A program made the position numbers and the translations under genes. Under the pieces are notes generated by a model. That model was not told where the DNA came from, searched no databases, and was given only the letters and a program-made list of their open reading frames with translations. From an uncultured delta proteobacterium (GTDB taxonomy: Bacteria; RBG-13-61-14; DRUE01): a stretch of 7,130 nt of DNA. Positions 6,405 to 7,130 of the stretch are shown one piece after another. The stretch is taken from the NCBI GenBank assembly GCA_903897985.1, contig CAIUDS010000274.1:1-7130 (forward strand), written 5' to 3'. Numbering within the stretch: the first letter of the stretch is position 1; each line of letters begins with the position of its first letter.

Positions 6405-6423
6405 GCCCGGTCCAGGGCCGGGT
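6405..6423 (+). promoter_or_regulatory. Short GC hairpin in the aldolase leader, next to the ribosome-binding site
   Basis: CCCGG (6406-6410) and CCGGG (6418-6422) can pair around a 7-nt loop, with a possible extra G-U pair at 6405/6423. The stem ends 4 nt before the AAGGAGG. It might tune initiation or stabilise the 5' end of the message. A five-base-pair GC stem also arises easily by chance in this composition. Confidence 0.25.
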
Positions 6424-6426
6424 CAA

Positions 6427-6433
6427 AAGGAGG
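6427..6433 (+). promoter_or_regulatory. Consensus ribosome-binding site AAGGAGG
   Basis: AAGGAGG lies 8 nt before the ATG at 6442, which is ideal spacing and fixes the start of the aldolase gene. It is the strongest Shine-Dalgarno sequence in the window and suggests high expression. Confidence 0.85.
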
Positions 6434-6441
6434 CAACGGTT

Positions 6442-7130
6442 ATGTCAATTGGGAAACAAATTCGGATGGAGCGGATCATGAACCGGAACACCAAGCGGAC
6501 AGTAATCATCCCGCTGGACCACGGGGTGACGGCCGGGCCGATCAAGGGTTTGATCAACATGGCGGAGACCATTGACAAGGTGTCGCAGGGGGGCGCCAAC
6601 GCGGTGGTGATCCACAACGGGCTGGTCGGACAGGGCCACCGCAACTACGGCCGCGACATCGGCCTGATCATCCACCTCTCCGGCTCGACCTCGATCAGCG
6701 AAGACCCCAACGCCAAGGTGCTGGTCTGCTCGGTGGAAAAGGCGATCCGCCTGGGCGCGGACGCGGTGAGCATCCATGTCAACCTGGGCGCCAAGACCGA
6801 GGGCCAGATGCTCAAGGACTTCGGCATGGTGGCGCAGGACGCGGTCACCTGGGGGGTGCCGCTTCTGGCCATGGTCTATCCGCGCGGGAAGAATGTGCCG
6901 GGCGAGAAGGATGTGGACATGGTAAAACTGGCGGCGCGGGTGGGCGCGGAACTGGGCGCGGACATTGTCAAGGTGCCCTACACCGGTTCCGCGGAAACTT
7001 TCCGCGGGGTGGTGGAAGGCTGCCCGGTGCCGGTGGTGATCGCGGGCGGATCCAAGCTCAATGACGAGGAAACCCTGGAGATGATCGAAGGGGCGGTCAA
7101 GTCCGGTTGCGCCGGCCTGTCCATGGGCAG
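6442..7130 (+). CDS. MJ0400-like class I aldolase: fructose-bisphosphate aldolase / ADH synthase family (partial)
   Basis: The first 229 residues are visible and the frame runs off the right edge. The protein opens MSIGKQIRMERIMNRNTKRT and contains PLDHGVTAGP (24-33), GHRNYGRDIGLIIHLSG (65-81), GADAVSIHVNLG (105-116), MVYPRGK (144-150), LGADIVKVPYTG (171-182) and VVIAGGSK (198-205). As I recall MJ0400 of Methanocaldococcus jannaschii, its catalytic residues are Asp33, Tyr153 and Lys184. Here Asp26, Tyr146 and the Schiff-base Lys177 all sit at a constant offset of seven, so the active site is intact. GGSK and the final SMG belong to the phosphate-binding end of the TIM barrel. Members either cleave fructose 1,6-bisphosphate or make 2-amino-3,7-dideoxy-D-threo-hept-6-ulosonate for the alternative aromatic amino acid route. 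The sequence does not separate these, and the informative downstream neighbour is outside the window. Cytosolic. About 35-45 residues are probably missing. Confidence 0.93.
   Translation, partial: MSIGKQIRMERIMNRNTKRTVIIPLDHGVTAGPIKGLINMAETIDKVSQGGANAVVIHNGLVGQGHRNYGRDIGLIIHLSGSTSISEDPNAKVLVCSVEKAIRLGADAVSIHVNLGAKTEGQMLKDFGMVAQDAVTWGVPLLAMVYPRGKNVPGEKDVDMVKLAARVGAELGADIVKVPYTGSAETFRGVVEGCPVPVVIAGGSKLNDEETLEMIEGAVKSGCAGLSMG

Noticed and set aside
6305..6436. N-terminal extension of the lipoprotein to a TTG at 6436
   Set aside because: It would place 44 residues before a clear signal peptide, overlap the aldolase promoter and ribosome-binding site, and start at TTG. The ATG at 6304 or 6292 is more sensible.
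6423..6872. Minus-strand open frames opposite the aldolase
   Set aside because: The plus-strand aldolase is unmistakable with intact catalytic residues; these frames are shadows.
1..7130. Mobile elements, CRISPR array, tRNA or other structured RNA genes
   Set aside because: I looked for terminal inverted repeats, transposase motifs, regularly spaced repeats and tRNA-like cloverleafs, and saw none. The gaps between genes are all under 155 bp.

Overview
The window is a compact, GC-rich stretch of bacterial chromosome. It holds five protein genes, two of them cut by the window edges, with only short gaps between them. I see no tRNA or rRNA, no transposase or insertion sequence, no CRISPR array and no phage gene. 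A gene with a predicted lipoprotein signal and a LolA/LolB-like look suggests a Gram-negative, outer-membrane-bearing bacterium. The aldolase at the right edge is closest, from memory, to the archaeal MJ0400-type enzymes, which also occur in many anaerobic and uncultivated bacterial lineages. A delta-proteobacterial-like or candidate-phylum genome would fit, but the sequence alone does not fix the taxon.

Left block (1-1998, minus strand): two co-directional genes read leftwards, 9 bp apart. The first (430-1998) is a HEAT-repeat protein. The second (1-420, truncated by the window) shares its N-terminal domain, built around an LYPAxHP motif. They look like an operon of divergent paralogues that carry one uncharacterised N-terminal module.

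Centre (1999-5446): a 151-bp divergent promoter region carries back-to-back sigma70-like promoters and a G-rich tract. It is followed by one very large gene (1098 aa). That protein has an internally duplicated membrane domain of about 12-13 hydrophobic segments, then a spermidine-synthase-like Rossmann methyltransferase-fold domain, then a TPR-like helical tail. The canonical Asp-rich polyamine-binding motif is altered, so polyamine synthesis should not be assumed.

Right block (5447-7130): after a short convergent gap with a possible hairpin lies a minus-strand lipoprotein candidate (5549-6304) that resembles LolA/LolB-fold proteins. Divergent from it is the start of an MJ0400-like class I aldolase (6442 onward, truncated). 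This gene has the clearest expression signals in the window: two overlapping perfect TATAAT boxes and a full AAGGAGG ribosome-binding site.

Nothing ties the five genes into one pathway. The most notable items are the duplicated-membrane/SpeE-like/TPR fusion, the paired LYPAxHP-domain genes, and the conflict between promoter position and start codon at 1998.
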